Shown: positions 17,114-26,889 of the stretch, in pieces
Numbering within the stretch: the stretch's first letter is position 1
How the letters are laid out: each line of letters begins with the position of its first letter
Source of the DNA: Ectothiorhodospira sp. BSL-9
Lineage (GTDB): Bacteria; Pseudomonadota; Gammaproteobacteria; Ectothiorhodospirales; Ectothiorhodospiraceae
Direction of reading: 5' to 3'
Length of the DNA: 64,000 bases
Assembly: GCF_001632845.1 (NCBI RefSeq)
Contig: NZ_CP011994.1
Coordinates: forward strand, 992,001-1,056,000
Translations under genes and position numbers: made by a program
Notes under the pieces: generated by a model
The model's database searches: none
What the model was told of the DNA's origin: nothing
The model's input: the letters and a program-made list of their open reading frames with translations, nothing else

Positions 17114-18328
17114 ATGAAGCACCCAAACAAGCCTTGCACCGCCCGCCCCACCCGACTCATGGCCTGCATCACCGCCAGCTTGCTGGCAGGCGGGTCCACC
17201 GCGGCCTGGTCCCAGACGGAGATCGACTTTGGCGGCTACGTGAAGATGGATGCCATGTTCACGGACCGCACCAACGACGCCGCCGACGATGCCAGTGAGA
17301 CCTTTCTGGTCCCCGCGTTGATCCCGCTGGATGGGCAGGAAGACACTCGAAACGTCACCCGTTACAGCGTGCGCGAGTCCCGGTTCTATCTGCGAACCCG
17401 CACACCCACCGACGGGGATGACCTGGTCACCCATATCGAACTGGATTTCATGGACAGTCGCGAACTGAACCGCAATCGACTGGTGGGTAACCAGGCGCCG
17501 CGACTGCGCCATGCCTTCGTCAGCCTGGGCCCTTGGACTGCGGGCCAGACCTGGGGCACCTTCTACAACGTCACCACCAAGCCCGAGACGCTGGACTTCG
17601 TGGGTCCGGTGGGCACTCTGTTCAACCGGAATATCCAGATCCGCTACACACGCCCCATGGGCGAATCCGACAACCTGATGCTATCCCTGGAACAGCCCTT
17701 CACCACGTTGACGGTGGAAGACAGTGGCACCAACGTGCGCAGTGGCCGGGATGATCGCTGGCCGGACATCGTCGCCCGGTACAACGTGCATCGTGATTGG
17801 GGACATGGCTCAGTGGCAGGCATCGTGCGCAACCTGCGGGCCGAACGCAGCACCTCCGACGACATCGACCGGGACATCGATGACGACGTGTGGGGGGCGG
17901 CCTTGAGTCTGACAGGCCTGGTCAAGATCGGCGCGAGCGATGATCTCAGGTTTCAGCTCAATTACGGCAATGCCATGGGTCGTTATCTGGGGCTGAACGT
18001 GTTCCCCGATGCCTTCATCGAGGCGGACGGCACGCTCGATACCCTGGAGGCCTATGGAGGCTACGTGGCCTATCGCCACTGGTGGAACCAGAACACGCGC
18101 AGCAATGCGGTCGTCAGCTATGCTGCGGCCGACAACCCCGGAGATGCCTACGCGGGGGTCAACCAGGAGGTTCAATCCGTGCACCTGAACCTGCTACACG
18201 ACGTGATGGACAACGTGATGGTCGGACTGGAATACATCTGGGCCGAGCGCTCCATCGAGGGGCGCATCAACGGTCAAGGAAGTGGTGACGTCAACCGGGT
18301 GCAGGGGTCCGTGCGGGTGAGCTTCTGA
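17114..18328 (+). CDS. DcaP-like outer-membrane porin
   Basis: A 404-residue protein with a signal peptide ending near STAAWSQ, then beta-strand-rich sequence starting EIDFGGYVKMDAMFTDRTND, the DcaP-type opening. Features of the family include YSVRESRFYLRTRTP, HIELDFMD, LRHAFVSLGPWTAGQTWGTF and a terminal Phe (VQGSVRVSF). These are trimeric channels for small anionic compounds. ATG 17114 has GGGAG eight bases upstream, better than GTG 17105. A strong hairpin follows the stop. Confidence 0.87.
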   Translation: MKHPNKPCTARPTRLMACITASLLAGGSTAAWSQTEIDFGGYVKMDAMFTDRTNDAADDASETFLVPALIPLDGQEDTRNVTRYSVRESRFYLRTRTPTDGDDLVTHIELDFMDSRELNRNRLVGNQAPRLRHAFVSLGPWTAGQTWGTFYNVTTKPETLDFVGPVGTLFNRNIQIRYTRPMGESDNLMLSLEQPFTTLTVEDSGTNVRSGRDDRWPDIVARYNVHRDWGHGSVAGIVRNLRAERSTSDDIDRDIDDDVWGAALSLTGLVKIGASDDLRFQLNYGNAMGRYLGLNVFPDAFIEADGTLDTLEAYGGYVAYRHWWNQNTRSNAVVSYAAADNPGDAYAGVNQEVQSVHLNLLHDVMDNVMVGLEYIWAERSIEGRINGQGSGDVNRVQGSVRVSF

Positions 18329-18351
18329 ACCCATGCATGCCCACGATTGCG

Positions 18352-18408
18352 GTGATCCGATCGCCACATGGCCCGTTTGTCCACGCCATGGGCGGGCGAT
18401 CGGATCAC
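18352..18408. terminator. Bidirectional hairpin between porin and glucosidase genes
   Basis: GTGATCCGATCGCC (18352-18365) pairs perfectly with GGCGATCGGATCAC (18395-18408); a nested CATGGC/GCCATG pair lengthens the stem. It lies between two converging genes and touches the glucosidase stop codon, as expected for a shared terminator. Confidence 0.75.
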
Positions 18409-21123
18409 TCATCGCCCGGAGGAGCCCTGCCAATAGTCGGGTACTTCCTCCCGATACCGTCTCAGAAGAAGATTGGCCACCAGCGCCGTCCATCCGGTCT
18501 GGTGCTGAGCCCCCAGCCCCCGGCCGGTCTCGGCGTGAAAGTATTCGTGAAACAGCATCATGTCCTGCCAGTGGGGGTCATTCTGCAACGGCGAATCCGG
18601 GGGGAATGCCGGGATCAGGCCCCGAGCATCCCGCCGGAAGAGATTCACCAGGCGCTGGGCGATGACTTCCCCTGCCTGGCGCAGGGTGACGGGCTCACCA
18701 TCCAGACAAGGGGCCGGCAGGGTCAGGCTTGCACCGGCATAGCGGTGGTATTTCTCCAAGGTCTGCACCAACAGATAATTCAGTGGTAACCAGATAGGTC
18801 CACGCCAGTTGGAGTTGCCGCCGAACATGCCGCTGTCGGCCTCGCCTGGTTGATAGGCGATGTGCGCGTGTCCAATACCCGGCAGGTTACCCAGATCCTG
18901 ATGCGTGGCGTGTTCGCGGGAGAGGCTGCGTACGCCAAACCGGGACAGCAACTGTCCCTCGTCCAAGACCCGCTGCAGGATACGTGTCACCTGTTCGGGC
19001 GAGGCCAGGGCCAGCAGATGTTCACCCCGTTCGTTTTCGTGTTCCGGACAGGCACACACCACATGACCATCGAAACCACCGCCACCGTGCTCGGCCAGCA
19101 ACCGGGCGAAGCGGGGCGCCGACCGCAGCAGACGCTGATCCACCACTTCACAGGCAAACAGCGGCACAATGCCTACCCAGGAGTACACGTCCACATGCGC
19201 CGACTGGCCATCGGGTGCCAGCACCAGGTCCTTGTAAAACCCGTCAGCCTCGTCCCAGAGCGAGGGTGCTCCGTCGCGACCACCGGACAAGGCCGCGGCA
19301 ATGTTCAAGAACTGCGTATAGCACTGGATGGCAATGTCCTCGCAATCGGAATCCTCCGTCGTCAGTTCCAGCGCCATCAGGGTGAGATTGAGGGCGAACA
19401 TGGCCATCCAGCCAGTGGCATCGGCCTGCTTGAGCACATGCCCCGGCGGCAGTGGCTCGGACCGATTGAACACGGAGATGTTGTCCAGCCCTAGAAAACC
19501 GCCCTCGTACAGGTGATGTCCATCAGGATCCTTGCGGTTCATCCACCAGGCAAAGTGCAGCAACAGTTTGTGGAGCACGCGCTTGAGAAAACGGTGATCC
19601 TGGCACCCGGACTGCACCCGCTCAGCCCGAAAAACCTTCAGGGCCGCCATGGCGTGGACCGGTGGATTGGCATCACCGAAATCCCACTCGTAGGCAGGGA
19701 TCAGTCCATGGGGGTGCAACAATTGCTCCCCCAGCAACAACTCCAACTGCTGCTTGGCCACACCCACGTCCACCAGCGCCAGGCTGGCGCTGTGAAAGGC
19801 CAGGTCCCAGGCCGCAAACCAGGGGTATTCCCACTTGTCCGGCATGGAAATGATCGCCTGCACCTTGAGGTGGCGCCAATGGCCATTGCGAACCTTCCCC
19901 CGCTCCGGGGGCGGGGGATGCTGGTCGCCATCGAGCCATCGGGCCACATCAAGGGAATAGAACTGCTTGTTCCAGAGCAGCCCCGACAGTGCCTGGCGCA
20001 GGATGCGACGGTCCTGCGGGTCGGCGTTGGGCAGCAGACCGTCGAAAAACCTGTCCGTCTCCTGGCGACGGTGACGGCGCACCGACTCCCAGTCGGCAAA
20101 GGGTGTCTGCACAGAGGCTTCACTGAGCACCATATGAAGGCGCGCGCTCCCGCCCGCCTCAACGGTGAGGCGGTGGCAAGCCATGAAGGAGGTACCCACC
20201 CGTTCAGGATTCACGGCTTTCGCCTCCCCCGCGATGAGATAACGATGAAACGCATCCTTCACGAAGGGCTGAGGATTGGGCTCTCCCCATAGTCGCTCGA
20301 AATTGGTCTCATTTTCGGTGAACAGGCTGTCGGCTGCCTCCTGTCCCTGAAGCAGGTAAGTGCCCAACGTGGCGTGCTCGGCACGAACCGCCCAGGCGGC
20401 CCCCTCCAAGGGCTCAACAGCGCGCAGCCGGGGCCGTTGGGTGGCGTCGCCCCAACTCCAGGTGTTGCGAAACCACAGGCGCGGCAACAGATACAAGGTC
20501 TCCCGCACCGGCCCCCGGTTGTGCACCTCAAGGCAGATGAGGATCTGCCTTGAACCGGCCTTGGCGTAGGTGATCTCCAGATCCCAGTAACGATCCTCAT
20601 CAAATGCGCCGCTCTCCAGTAGATCGACCGGTGTGTCACGACGACCGCGGCGAGCGTTCTCCGCCTTGAGCCAGTCGTAGGGAAACGCGGCATGGGGATA
20701 CTTGTAACGGTAAGCGAGCCAGCGATGGCCAGGTTCGGCATCCAGGTGGAAGTAGTATTCCTTGACGTCTTCTCCATGGCTGCCCTGCAGTCCGCTGAAC
20801 CCGAACAGACGTTCCTTCAGGATCGGATCCCGACCGTTCCACAGGGCCGGCGCGAAGATCAGACGTTGTTGTGCATCGCACAGCCCACCGATGCCGTCCT
20901 CGCCCCAGCGAAAGGCCCGCATGATCGCATCGTCATGGCCGAAGTAATCCCAGGCTTCGCCGTCCGCACTGTAATCCTCCCGCACGGTTCCCCAGGCCCG
21001 TTCCGACAGATAGGGCCCCCAGAGACGCCAGTCTGCGGATGCCTCTGAGTCTGTGCGGTGATCACACAGGCCATGGCTTTGAGTCGATGCGGCCGGTTTG
21101 TTCGATGGATTCACAGTGAACAT
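18409..21123 (-). CDS. MGH1-like glycoside hydrolase (GH63-related glucosidase)
   Basis: A 904-residue predicted cytoplasmic glucosidase. The C-terminal (alpha/alpha)6 domain carries family motifs: WEYPWFAAWDLAFHSASLAL with a likely catalytic Asp, NWRGPIWLPLNYLLVQTLEK, and LFHEYFHAETGRGLGAQHQ then TGWTALVANLLLRRY. The N-terminal part is beta-rich. Related proteins act on glucosides such as mannosylglycerate or glucosylglycerate, so release of hexose for the nearby pentose phosphate genes is plausible. The start is ATG 21123, or GTG 21114, which fits the GGAGG site better. It is divergent from the DoxX gene. Confidence 0.82.
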   Translation of the reverse strand: MFTVNPSNKPAASTQSHGLCDHRTDSEASADWRLWGPYLSERAWGTVREDYSADGEAWDYFGHDDAIMRAFRWGEDGIGGLCDAQQRLIFAPALWNGRDPILKERLFGFSGLQGSHGEDVKEYYFHLDAEPGHRWLAYRYKYPHAAFPYDWLKAENARRGRRDTPVDLLESGAFDEDRYWDLEITYAKAGSRQILICLEVHNRGPVRETLYLLPRLWFRNTWSWGDATQRPRLRAVEPLEGAAWAVRAEHATLGTYLLQGQEAADSLFTENETNFERLWGEPNPQPFVKDAFHRYLIAGEAKAVNPERVGTSFMACHRLTVEAGGSARLHMVLSEASVQTPFADWESVRRHRRQETDRFFDGLLPNADPQDRRILRQALSGLLWNKQFYSLDVARWLDGDQHPPPPERGKVRNGHWRHLKVQAIISMPDKWEYPWFAAWDLAFHSASLALVDVGVAKQQLELLLGEQLLHPHGLIPAYEWDFGDANPPVHAMAALKVFRAERVQSGCQDHRFLKRVLHKLLLHFAWWMNRKDPDGHHLYEGGFLGLDNISVFNRSEPLPPGHVLKQADATGWMAMFALNLTLMALELTTEDSDCEDIAIQCYTQFLNIAAALSGGRDGAPSLWDEADGFYKDLVLAPDGQSAHVDVYSWVGIVPLFACEVVDQRLLRSAPRFARLLAEHGGGGFDGHVVCACPEHENERGEHLLALASPEQVTRILQRVLDEGQLLSRFGVRSLSREHATHQDLGNLPGIGHAHIAYQPGEADSGMFGGNSNWRGPIWLPLNYLLVQTLEKYHRYAGASLTLPAPCLDGEPVTLRQAGEVIAQRLVNLFRRDARGLIPAFPPDSPLQNDPHWQDMMLFHEYFHAETGRGLGAQHQTGWTALVANLLLRRYREEVPDYWQGSSGR

Positions 21124-21193
21124 CCTCCATACGGGCGAAACGGGGCCCACGTTGCTGGGCACAGCATAGCCCCCTCCCCCTCCCACGCGCATT

Positions 21194-21208
21194 CGGGGGA
21201 ATACGTAG
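21194..21208 (-). promoter_or_regulatory. Shared 15-bp motif between glucosidase and DoxX genes
   Basis: Read on the minus strand: CTACGTATTCCCCCG. It lies 71 bases from the glucosidase start and 97 bases from the DoxX start, and could serve both. Confidence 0.55.
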
Positions 21209-21304
21209 GTAGAACACCGGATACCTGTGGCAATACAGCAGGCCTAGGCTTTACACCGTAGGGCGCGAAAGCGCCTGCATCCAGACAATCCGGAGGATTC
21301 AGAC

Positions 21305-21751
21305 ATGAACACCCGTATCGACACAAATCACTATGAAGCCACCTCTCAAAACGTCAATGCCATCCTTGCGCGCCACGGCCACTGGCTCCTGCGCGCCGGG
21401 TTTGCCAGTGTCTTTTTGTTTCACGGGGTGGAGAAGTTCGTCATGGGCATTGGCGGCTTTGCCGCCATGATGAACCTGCCGGTGACGGTCGCCTTCCTGG
21501 TCGCTCTGGCGGAGGTGCTGGCGGGCGTGGGCATCATTGTCGGTGCCACCGTGCGTAACCGCCTTGGTGACATCGTCACGCGACTGGCGGGGCTGGCCGC
21601 CGCGCCGGTGCTGGTTGGCGCCATCGCCATGGTCCATTGGGGGCAGTGGAGTTTCGTCGCCAGCGACAGTCACCCCATGGGCGGCATGGAGTTCCAGGTG
21701 GTGCTCTTGTTGCTGGCACTGAGCTTCATCCTGCGCGGCAACCAATCCTGA
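21305..21751 (+). CDS. DoxX family membrane protein 2
   Basis: A 148-residue protein with four hydrophobic helices and the DoxX opening WLLRAGFASVFLFHGVEKFV. The final loop and helix contain MGGMEFQVVLLLLALSFILR. It heads the row DoxX, NDH-2, tal, gnd, zwf, pgl on one strand. Its start is preceded by GGAGG. A hairpin lies between it and the NDH-2 gene, so downstream genes may be partly uncoupled. Confidence 0.87.
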   Translation: MNTRIDTNHYEATSQNVNAILARHGHWLLRAGFASVFLFHGVEKFVMGIGGFAAMMNLPVTVAFLVALAEVLAGVGIIVGATVRNRLGDIVTRLAGLAAAPVLVGAIAMVHWGQWSFVASDSHPMGGMEFQVVLLLLALSFILRGNQS

Positions 21752-21762
21752 GTCACCGCGAC

Positions 21763-21805
21763 TGATCGGGGCTTGGGCGAAGCCTGATTCGCCAGGCCCC
21801 GATCA
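21763..21805 (+). terminator. Hairpin between DoxX and NDH-2 genes
   Basis: TGATCGGGGCTTGG (21763-21776) pairs with CCAGGCCCCGATCA (21792-21805) with one G-T pair; an inner GCGAA/TTCGC pair extends the stem. It ends shortly before the next ribosome site, so attenuation or messenger processing is as likely as full termination. Confidence 0.6.
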
Positions 21806-21825
21806 CTGACCGGGGAGCATGAGTC

Positions 21826-23190
21826 ATGACCCTGATCTCGAACAGTGCCAACCACCGCCATCGCGTGGTGATCCTGGGTGCCGGATTCGCCGGACTGAGC
21901 GCAGCACTGAAGCTCGCCCGGGCACCGGTGGATATCGTCATCATCGATCGTCACAACTACCATCTTTTTCAACCCCTGCTCTACCAGGTGGCCACCGCGG
22001 CCCTGTCACCGGCTGACATCGCCGCGCCCATTCGCGGCATTGTGGGCCGGTTTCCCAACGTTCGTGTGCTGCTTGACACCGTCGAGGATATCGACCGGCG
22101 GACACGACAGGTTCACACCGTGGGCGGGCGCAGCCTGCCCTATGACGACCTGATCGTGGCCACCGGGGCCACGCACAACTATTTCGGCAAGGACCACTGG
22201 CAGCAGTGGGCACCCGGTCTCAAACGCATCGAAGACGCCATCGAACTGCGTCGCCGCATCCTTCTGGCCTTCGAGCAGGCGGAAATGGAAGAAGATATCC
22301 CCGCACGGGAGGCCCTGATGACCTTTGTGGTCGTGGGAGGCGGCCCCGCCGGCGTGGAAATGGCGGGAGCTGTGGCCGAACTGGCCCGGTTCACCCTGGC
22401 AAGGGATTTTCGGAACATTCAGCCGGAGAATGCCCGTGTCGTCCTGGTAGATGCCAACGAACGCCTGCTTCGCCCCTTCCCACCCTCCTTGTCGCGCAAG
22501 GCCGCCAAGACCCTCAGTCGACTGGGCGTGGAACTGATCCTGAACGCCCGGGTGGACGGGATGGATGCGAACTGCGTCAGAATCGGATCACGCGTGCTCC
22601 CGACACATACGGTCATCTGGAGCGCCGGGGTTCGGGCCTCCCCCGCCGGGCGATGGCTCAAGGTGGAAACAGACCCCGCTGGACGGATACCGGTGGACGC
22701 GACACTGCGTCTGCCCCAGGACCCGACTATCTACGTATTGGGCGACGTCGCCAGCCACCGCAACCCTGACGGATCACACACACCGGGCGTGGCGCCCGCC
22801 GCCAAGCAAATGGGGCGCTATGCGGCGCGTCACATTGCCTCGCGCCTCAGGGACCGTCCTGCTCCCGGCCCCTTCCGTTTTCGTAATCCGGGCCAACTGG
22901 CCACCATCGGTCGCCACTCGGCACTGGGCCATTTTGGGCGTTTGAAGGTCTCGGGCTACCCGGGTTGGTGGCTGTGGGGCCTGGCCCACATCTATTTCCT
23001 GATCGGCTTTCGCAATCGCCTGATGGTGGCAGCCAACTGGTTCTGGTCCTACCTCACCTTCGGCCGCGGCGTCCGCCTCATCACCGGTGATGTGCAATCC
23101 AGCGAGGCGTCATCTCAAAAGACCGCAGGAGATTCATCCGCAGGACAATTGCCAACGGCAAAATCAGCCCGCCCAGGAGGCCCGTCATGA
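21826..23190 (+). CDS. Type II NADH dehydrogenase-like FAD oxidoreductase
   Basis: A 454-residue flavoprotein. The FAD Rossmann motif VVILGAGFAGLSAALKL opens the protein, the second dinucleotide motif FVVVGGGPAGVEMAGAVAEL is central, and IYVLGDVAS binds FAD. The C-terminal region WWLWGLAHIYFLIGFRNRLM, then VAANWFWSYLTFGRG, is the membrane-attaching part of bacterial NDH-2, which passes electrons from NADH to quinone without proton pumping. The stop overlaps the tal start by four bases (ATGA), so the genes are translationally coupled. Confidence 0.88.
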   Translation: MTLISNSANHRHRVVILGAGFAGLSAALKLARAPVDIVIIDRHNYHLFQPLLYQVATAALSPADIAAPIRGIVGRFPNVRVLLDTVEDIDRRTRQVHTVGGRSLPYDDLIVATGATHNYFGKDHWQQWAPGLKRIEDAIELRRRILLAFEQAEMEEDIPAREALMTFVVVGGGPAGVEMAGAVAELARFTLARDFRNIQPENARVVLVDANERLLRPFPPSLSRKAAKTLSRLGVELILNARVDGMDANCVRIGSRVLPTHTVIWSAGVRASPAGRWLKVETDPAGRIPVDATLRLPQDPTIYVLGDVASHRNPDGSHTPGVAPAAKQMGRYAARHIASRLRDRPAPGPFRFRNPGQLATIGRHSALGHFGRLKVSGYPGWWLWGLAHIYFLIGFRNRLMVAANWFWSYLTFGRGVRLITGDVQSSEASSQKTAGDSSAGQLPTAKSARPGGPS

Positions 23191-24353
23191 CACACGCGTT
23201 ACAGCAGCTACAAACCGCCGGGCAATCCCCGTGGCTGGATGCCATCGATCGCACCATGATCGCCGACGGCACCCTCGAACGTCTCATTCGGGAGGACGGT
23301 TTGTGCGGCATCACCTCCAATCCAGCCATCTTTCAGCAGGCCTTCGCCTCCGGCACTGGCTATGAACGGGCCATTGAGAGCAAAGTGGAACAGGGTGAAC
23401 TTGACCCGCTCAGCGTGTATGAATCCCTGGCTTTGCAGGATATCCGCGATGCCGCCGATCTGCTGGCACCCGTCCATGCGAGGACCTCGGGTACGGATGG
23501 TTATGTGAGCCTGGAAGTATCACCCACGTTGGCGGAGTCAGCCCGGGAGACCTACCAGGAAGCACACCGGCTCTGGGAGGCACTGGAACGCCCCAATGTC
23601 ATGATCAAGATCCCTGGGACCCGCGAAGGTCTTGACGCCATCGAAAAGCTGATCGCCGATGGCATCAACGTGAACGTGACCTTGTTGTTTGACCGGGCCC
23701 TGTATCGGCGCGCGGCAGAGGCCTATTTGAGTGGCCTGGAACGTCGTGCCGTGTCGGGCAAGTCCCTGAACACGGTCTCCTCGGTAGCCAGTTTCTTCAT
23801 CAGCCGCATCGACACGGCGGTGGACGCCGCGTTACAGCAAAGGCTCGATACTCGGCTTTCCGGCGAAAATGCCCGTCAAGCCACAAAACTCATGGGCCAG
23901 GTCGCCGTGGCCAATGCCCGCCTGGCTTACAGGGATTACCTTGGTCTCGTGGCCACGCCTCGCTGGAGAGCGCTGGCGGAGATGGGCGCACGACCGCAGC
24001 GTCTTCTGTGGGCCAGCACCGGCACCAAAAGCAAGGCGATGTCGGACGTCCATTACGTGGAATCCCTCATCGGATCACAGACGGTCAACACCATGCCCCC
24101 GGCAACCTACCGGGCGTTCCGTGATCATGGTCGGGTCGACCCGACATTATCGGAGGGCGTGGCCAAGGCCGAACACGCGTTAACGACCTTGACCCTGCTG
24201 GGTATCCCTCTGAAGAGTATTACGGCGCGGCTGCGCCAGGAGGGGATCGACGGTTTCAAGTCGGCCTATGCTCAGTTACTTGAAACCGTTGCAGGCAAGA
24301 TTGAGGCAAATACCCATCCCACCACAGGAGAACACCCATGCAAATTGGCATGA
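23187..24353 (+). CDS. tal: Transaldolase
   Basis: A 388-residue transaldolase that exchanges a dihydroxyacetone unit between sugar phosphates. Conserved segments: SPWLDAIDRTMI, GITSNPAIFQ, VSLEVSPTLA, NVMIKIPGTREGL with the Schiff-base Lys, and INVNVTLLFD. The length matches the longer class found with gnd and zwf in bacteria. It overlaps NDH-2 by four bases upstream and gnd by 16 bases downstream, inside one operon. Confidence 0.95.
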   Translation: MTHALQQLQTAGQSPWLDAIDRTMIADGTLERLIREDGLCGITSNPAIFQQAFASGTGYERAIESKVEQGELDPLSVYESLALQDIRDAADLLAPVHARTSGTDGYVSLEVSPTLAESARETYQEAHRLWEALERPNVMIKIPGTREGLDAIEKLIADGINVNVTLLFDRALYRRAAEAYLSGLERRAVSGKSLNTVSSVASFFISRIDTAVDAALQQRLDTRLSGENARQATKLMGQVAVANARLAYRDYLGLVATPRWRALAEMGARPQRLLWASTGTKSKAMSDVHYVESLIGSQTVNTMPPATYRAFRDHGRVDPTLSEGVAKAEHALTTLTLLGIPLKSITARLRQEGIDGFKSAYAQLLETVAGKIEANTHPTTGEHPCKLA

Positions 24354-25318
24354 TCGGACTCGGGCGCATGGGCGCCAACATGGCGCGACGCCTGGCACGC
24401 AATGGCCATGAGTGTGTGGTCTATAACCGGGATCCGCAGGTCGCCAATGCCCTGGCACAGGAACAACCCGGGGTGCATCCGGCAAAATCCCTGGACGAAC
24501 TTGCGGCAACCTTGCGTCCCCCTCGCAGCATCTGGCTGATGGTCCCGGCCGGTGCGGTCACTGACTCGGTCATTGAGACACTGACTCCGCATCTGAGCCC
24601 GAACGATGTGCTCGTGGACGGCGGCAACAGTTATTTCAAGGACACTGTCCGCCGCTCACGGGCGCTGGCAGAGCAGGGCATTCTTCTGCTGGATGCAGGG
24701 ACCAGTGGCGGTATCTGGGGCCTGGAGCGTGGCTATTGTCTCATGGTGGGCGGCGCCGAACAGGCCTTCCAGCAATTGGAGCCCGCGCTGGAAACCCTGG
24801 CCCCCGGTAACGACCACAGCGCACGCACGCCGGGACGCGAAGGGGCGGTGGCACCGGCGGAGAAGGGTTATCTGCGCTGCGGCCCCTCGGGGGCCGGGCA
24901 CTACGCGAAGATGGTTCATAACGGCATCGAGTATGGGCTGATGCAGGCCTATGCCGAGGGTTTCAACATCCTTGAAAGCGCGGCAACGTCCGAGGCGCCC
25001 GAGCCCTATCGCTATCAATTCGATGTGGCTGCAATCGCTGAGCTGTGGCGACGCGGCAGCGTGGTGGAATCATGGCTTCTGGACCTGACGGCGGCAGCCC
25101 TGCAAGCAGATCCGGATCTGCGTGGCTTTACCGGCCATGTACAGGACTCGGGCGAAGGGCGCTGGACCGTCCAGACCGCCGTGGAACAGGCCGTGCCCGC
25201 TCAAGTGCTCACGGCGGCCCTGTATGCGCGTTTCCGTTCGCGCCAGGAGCACAGCTTCTCCGACAGGATCCTGTCGGCCATGCGTCATCAGTTTGGTGGC
25301 CATACCGAGTCCCAATGA
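24338..25318 (+). CDS. gnd: 6-phosphogluconate dehydrogenase, decarboxylating (short type)
   Basis: A 326-residue enzyme converting 6-phosphogluconate to ribulose 5-phosphate, CO2 and NAD(P)H. The N-terminal Rossmann motif is MIGLGRMGANMARRL, followed by VDGGNSYFKDTVRR and the catalytic CGPSGAGHYAKMVHNGIEYG. The short length is that of the GndA-like class, which often prefers NAD+, whereas classical enzymes are about 470 residues. A ribosome site CAGGAGAA precedes ATG 24338 within the tal end. Confidence 0.95.
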   Translation: MQIGMIGLGRMGANMARRLARNGHECVVYNRDPQVANALAQEQPGVHPAKSLDELAATLRPPRSIWLMVPAGAVTDSVIETLTPHLSPNDVLVDGGNSYFKDTVRRSRALAEQGILLLDAGTSGGIWGLERGYCLMVGGAEQAFQQLEPALETLAPGNDHSARTPGREGAVAPAEKGYLRCGPSGAGHYAKMVHNGIEYGLMQAYAEGFNILESAATSEAPEPYRYQFDVAAIAELWRRGSVVESWLLDLTAAALQADPDLRGFTGHVQDSGEGRWTVQTAVEQAVPAQVLTAALYARFRSRQEHSFSDRILSAMRHQFGGHTESQ

Positions 25319-25350
25319 GTGGAAATCACGCCGATGCAGGAGTCCGTCAA

Positions 25351-26871
25351 ATGCAGAACCCCACCCTTTCGGTACCCAGGGCCCCCGCTTCCGGGCTAAT
25401 GATCATCTATGGCGCCTCGGGCGATCTCGCCCAGCGCAAGCTTCTACCCGCCCTCTATCACCTGGCCCGCGACGGTTTGCTCCAGGACGCCTTCGGGGTC
25501 ATCGGTGTGTCGTCCAAGGCCTTCACCGAACAAGGCTTTCGGGAATATCTGAACGAGACCGTCCGCCCACACCTCAAGGGGGGACTCGATGAAGCGAGCT
25601 GGCGCTGGCTCCTGGAACGGGTGAGCTATGTTTCCCTGAACTGGGACGATCCTGAAGGCTTCAAGCGTCTGGCCCAACAAATACGCGAGATGGACGCACA
25701 CTGGGGAACCGATGGCAACCACGTGCACTATCTGGCGACGCCCCCCAGTCGCGTTGCGCCCCTGGTAACACACCTGTGTGAGGCCGACATCCTGAGGCGA
25801 GATCCGCAGGCCGGGAAACGGGTCATCATCGAAAAACCCTTTGGCCATAACCTGGATTCGGCCATCGCACTGAACAGGCGCCTGCTGGAAGGCCTGGATG
25901 AAGGCCAGATCTACCGGATCGATCACTATCTGGGCAAGGAGACCGTGCAGAATCTGCTGGTGTTTCGCTTTGCCAACGCCATCTTCGAGCCCATCTGGAA
26001 TCGCCGCTATGTGGACCACGTGCAGATCACCGTGGCCGAAGATCTGGGGATCGGCCATCGCGCCGGTTATTACGACAGCGCCGGCGCACTCAGGGACATG
26101 ACCCCCAACCACGTGATGCAACTGCTCTCCCTGATCGCCATGGAGCCACCTGCCTCCTTCAGTGCGGAAGCCGTGCGCAACGCCAAGGGTGACGTGCTCA
26201 AGGCCATACCGCCCCTGACGCCCGATCAGGTTCTGAACAGGACGGTACGGGGCCAGTATGGTCCGGGACACCTGGAGGACGAGGGAAACGTATCGGGCTA
26301 TCGCGAGGAGTCGGGCACCGCCCCGACCTCCACCACGGAGACCTTCGCCGCCATGCGCCTGGAAATCGACAACTGGCGCTGGGCCGGCGTGCCCTTTTAC
26401 CTGCGAACCGGAAAACGCATGCCCGTGCGCCAGACAGAAATCATGATTCAGTTCAAGTCAGTGCCCTCCATGATGTTCCGCAGCACCGGCGTGGAGGACC
26501 TGACCCCGAATCGACTGCTGTTGCGGATTCAGCCCAGAGAGGCCATCGTCCTGAGCTTTGGGGCCAAGCAACCCGGGCCCTCGGTGCGTATTGCCGATGC
26601 AGATCTGGAATTCTGTTATCGGGACCGCTTCGGACTCGGGCCCAGCACCGGCTATGAGACCCTGCTGTTCGATGCATTGCGCGGCGATGCCACGCTGTTC
26701 CAGCGGGCCGACAGCATTGAAGGGGGCTGGGCGGTCATCGAACCCATTCTCCAGGTATGGGGTGAGATGCCACCCGGGGAATTCCCCAATTACGCCGCTG
26801 GCACCTGGGGCCCCGAGGCGGCCGAGCAACTCATGCAACGCGACGGCCGCCAGTGGAAAAATCGGCCCTGA
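25351..26871 (+). CDS. zwf: Glucose-6-phosphate 1-dehydrogenase
   Basis: A 506-residue enzyme catalysing the first oxidative pentose phosphate step and making NADPH. Motifs are the coenzyme site IYGASGDLAQRKLLPALYHL, the active-site RIDHYLGKETVQNLLVFRFA and IIEKPFGHNL. ATG 25351 is chosen for its AGGAG ribosome site at 25337-25341. ATG 25315 overlaps the gnd stop but lacks one. It is flanked by gnd and pgl. Confidence 0.96.
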   Translation: MQNPTLSVPRAPASGLMIIYGASGDLAQRKLLPALYHLARDGLLQDAFGVIGVSSKAFTEQGFREYLNETVRPHLKGGLDEASWRWLLERVSYVSLNWDDPEGFKRLAQQIREMDAHWGTDGNHVHYLATPPSRVAPLVTHLCEADILRRDPQAGKRVIIEKPFGHNLDSAIALNRRLLEGLDEGQIYRIDHYLGKETVQNLLVFRFANAIFEPIWNRRYVDHVQITVAEDLGIGHRAGYYDSAGALRDMTPNHVMQLLSLIAMEPPASFSAEAVRNAKGDVLKAIPPLTPDQVLNRTVRGQYGPGHLEDEGNVSGYREESGTAPTSTTETFAAMRLEIDNWRWAGVPFYLRTGKRMPVRQTEIMIQFKSVPSMMFRSTGVEDLTPNRLLLRIQPREAIVLSFGAKQPGPSVRIADADLEFCYRDRFGLGPSTGYETLLFDALRGDATLFQRADSIEGGWAVIEPILQVWGEMPPGEFPNYAAGTWGPEAAEQLMQRDGRQWKNRP

Positions 26872-26889
26872 AACCGATGGTGAACCCCC

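Noticed and set aside
25315-25350. Upstream ATG of zwf overlapping the gnd stop
   Set aside because: The overlap is attractive but there is no ribosome site, whereas ATG 25351 has AGGAG at good spacing and matches the usual protein length.
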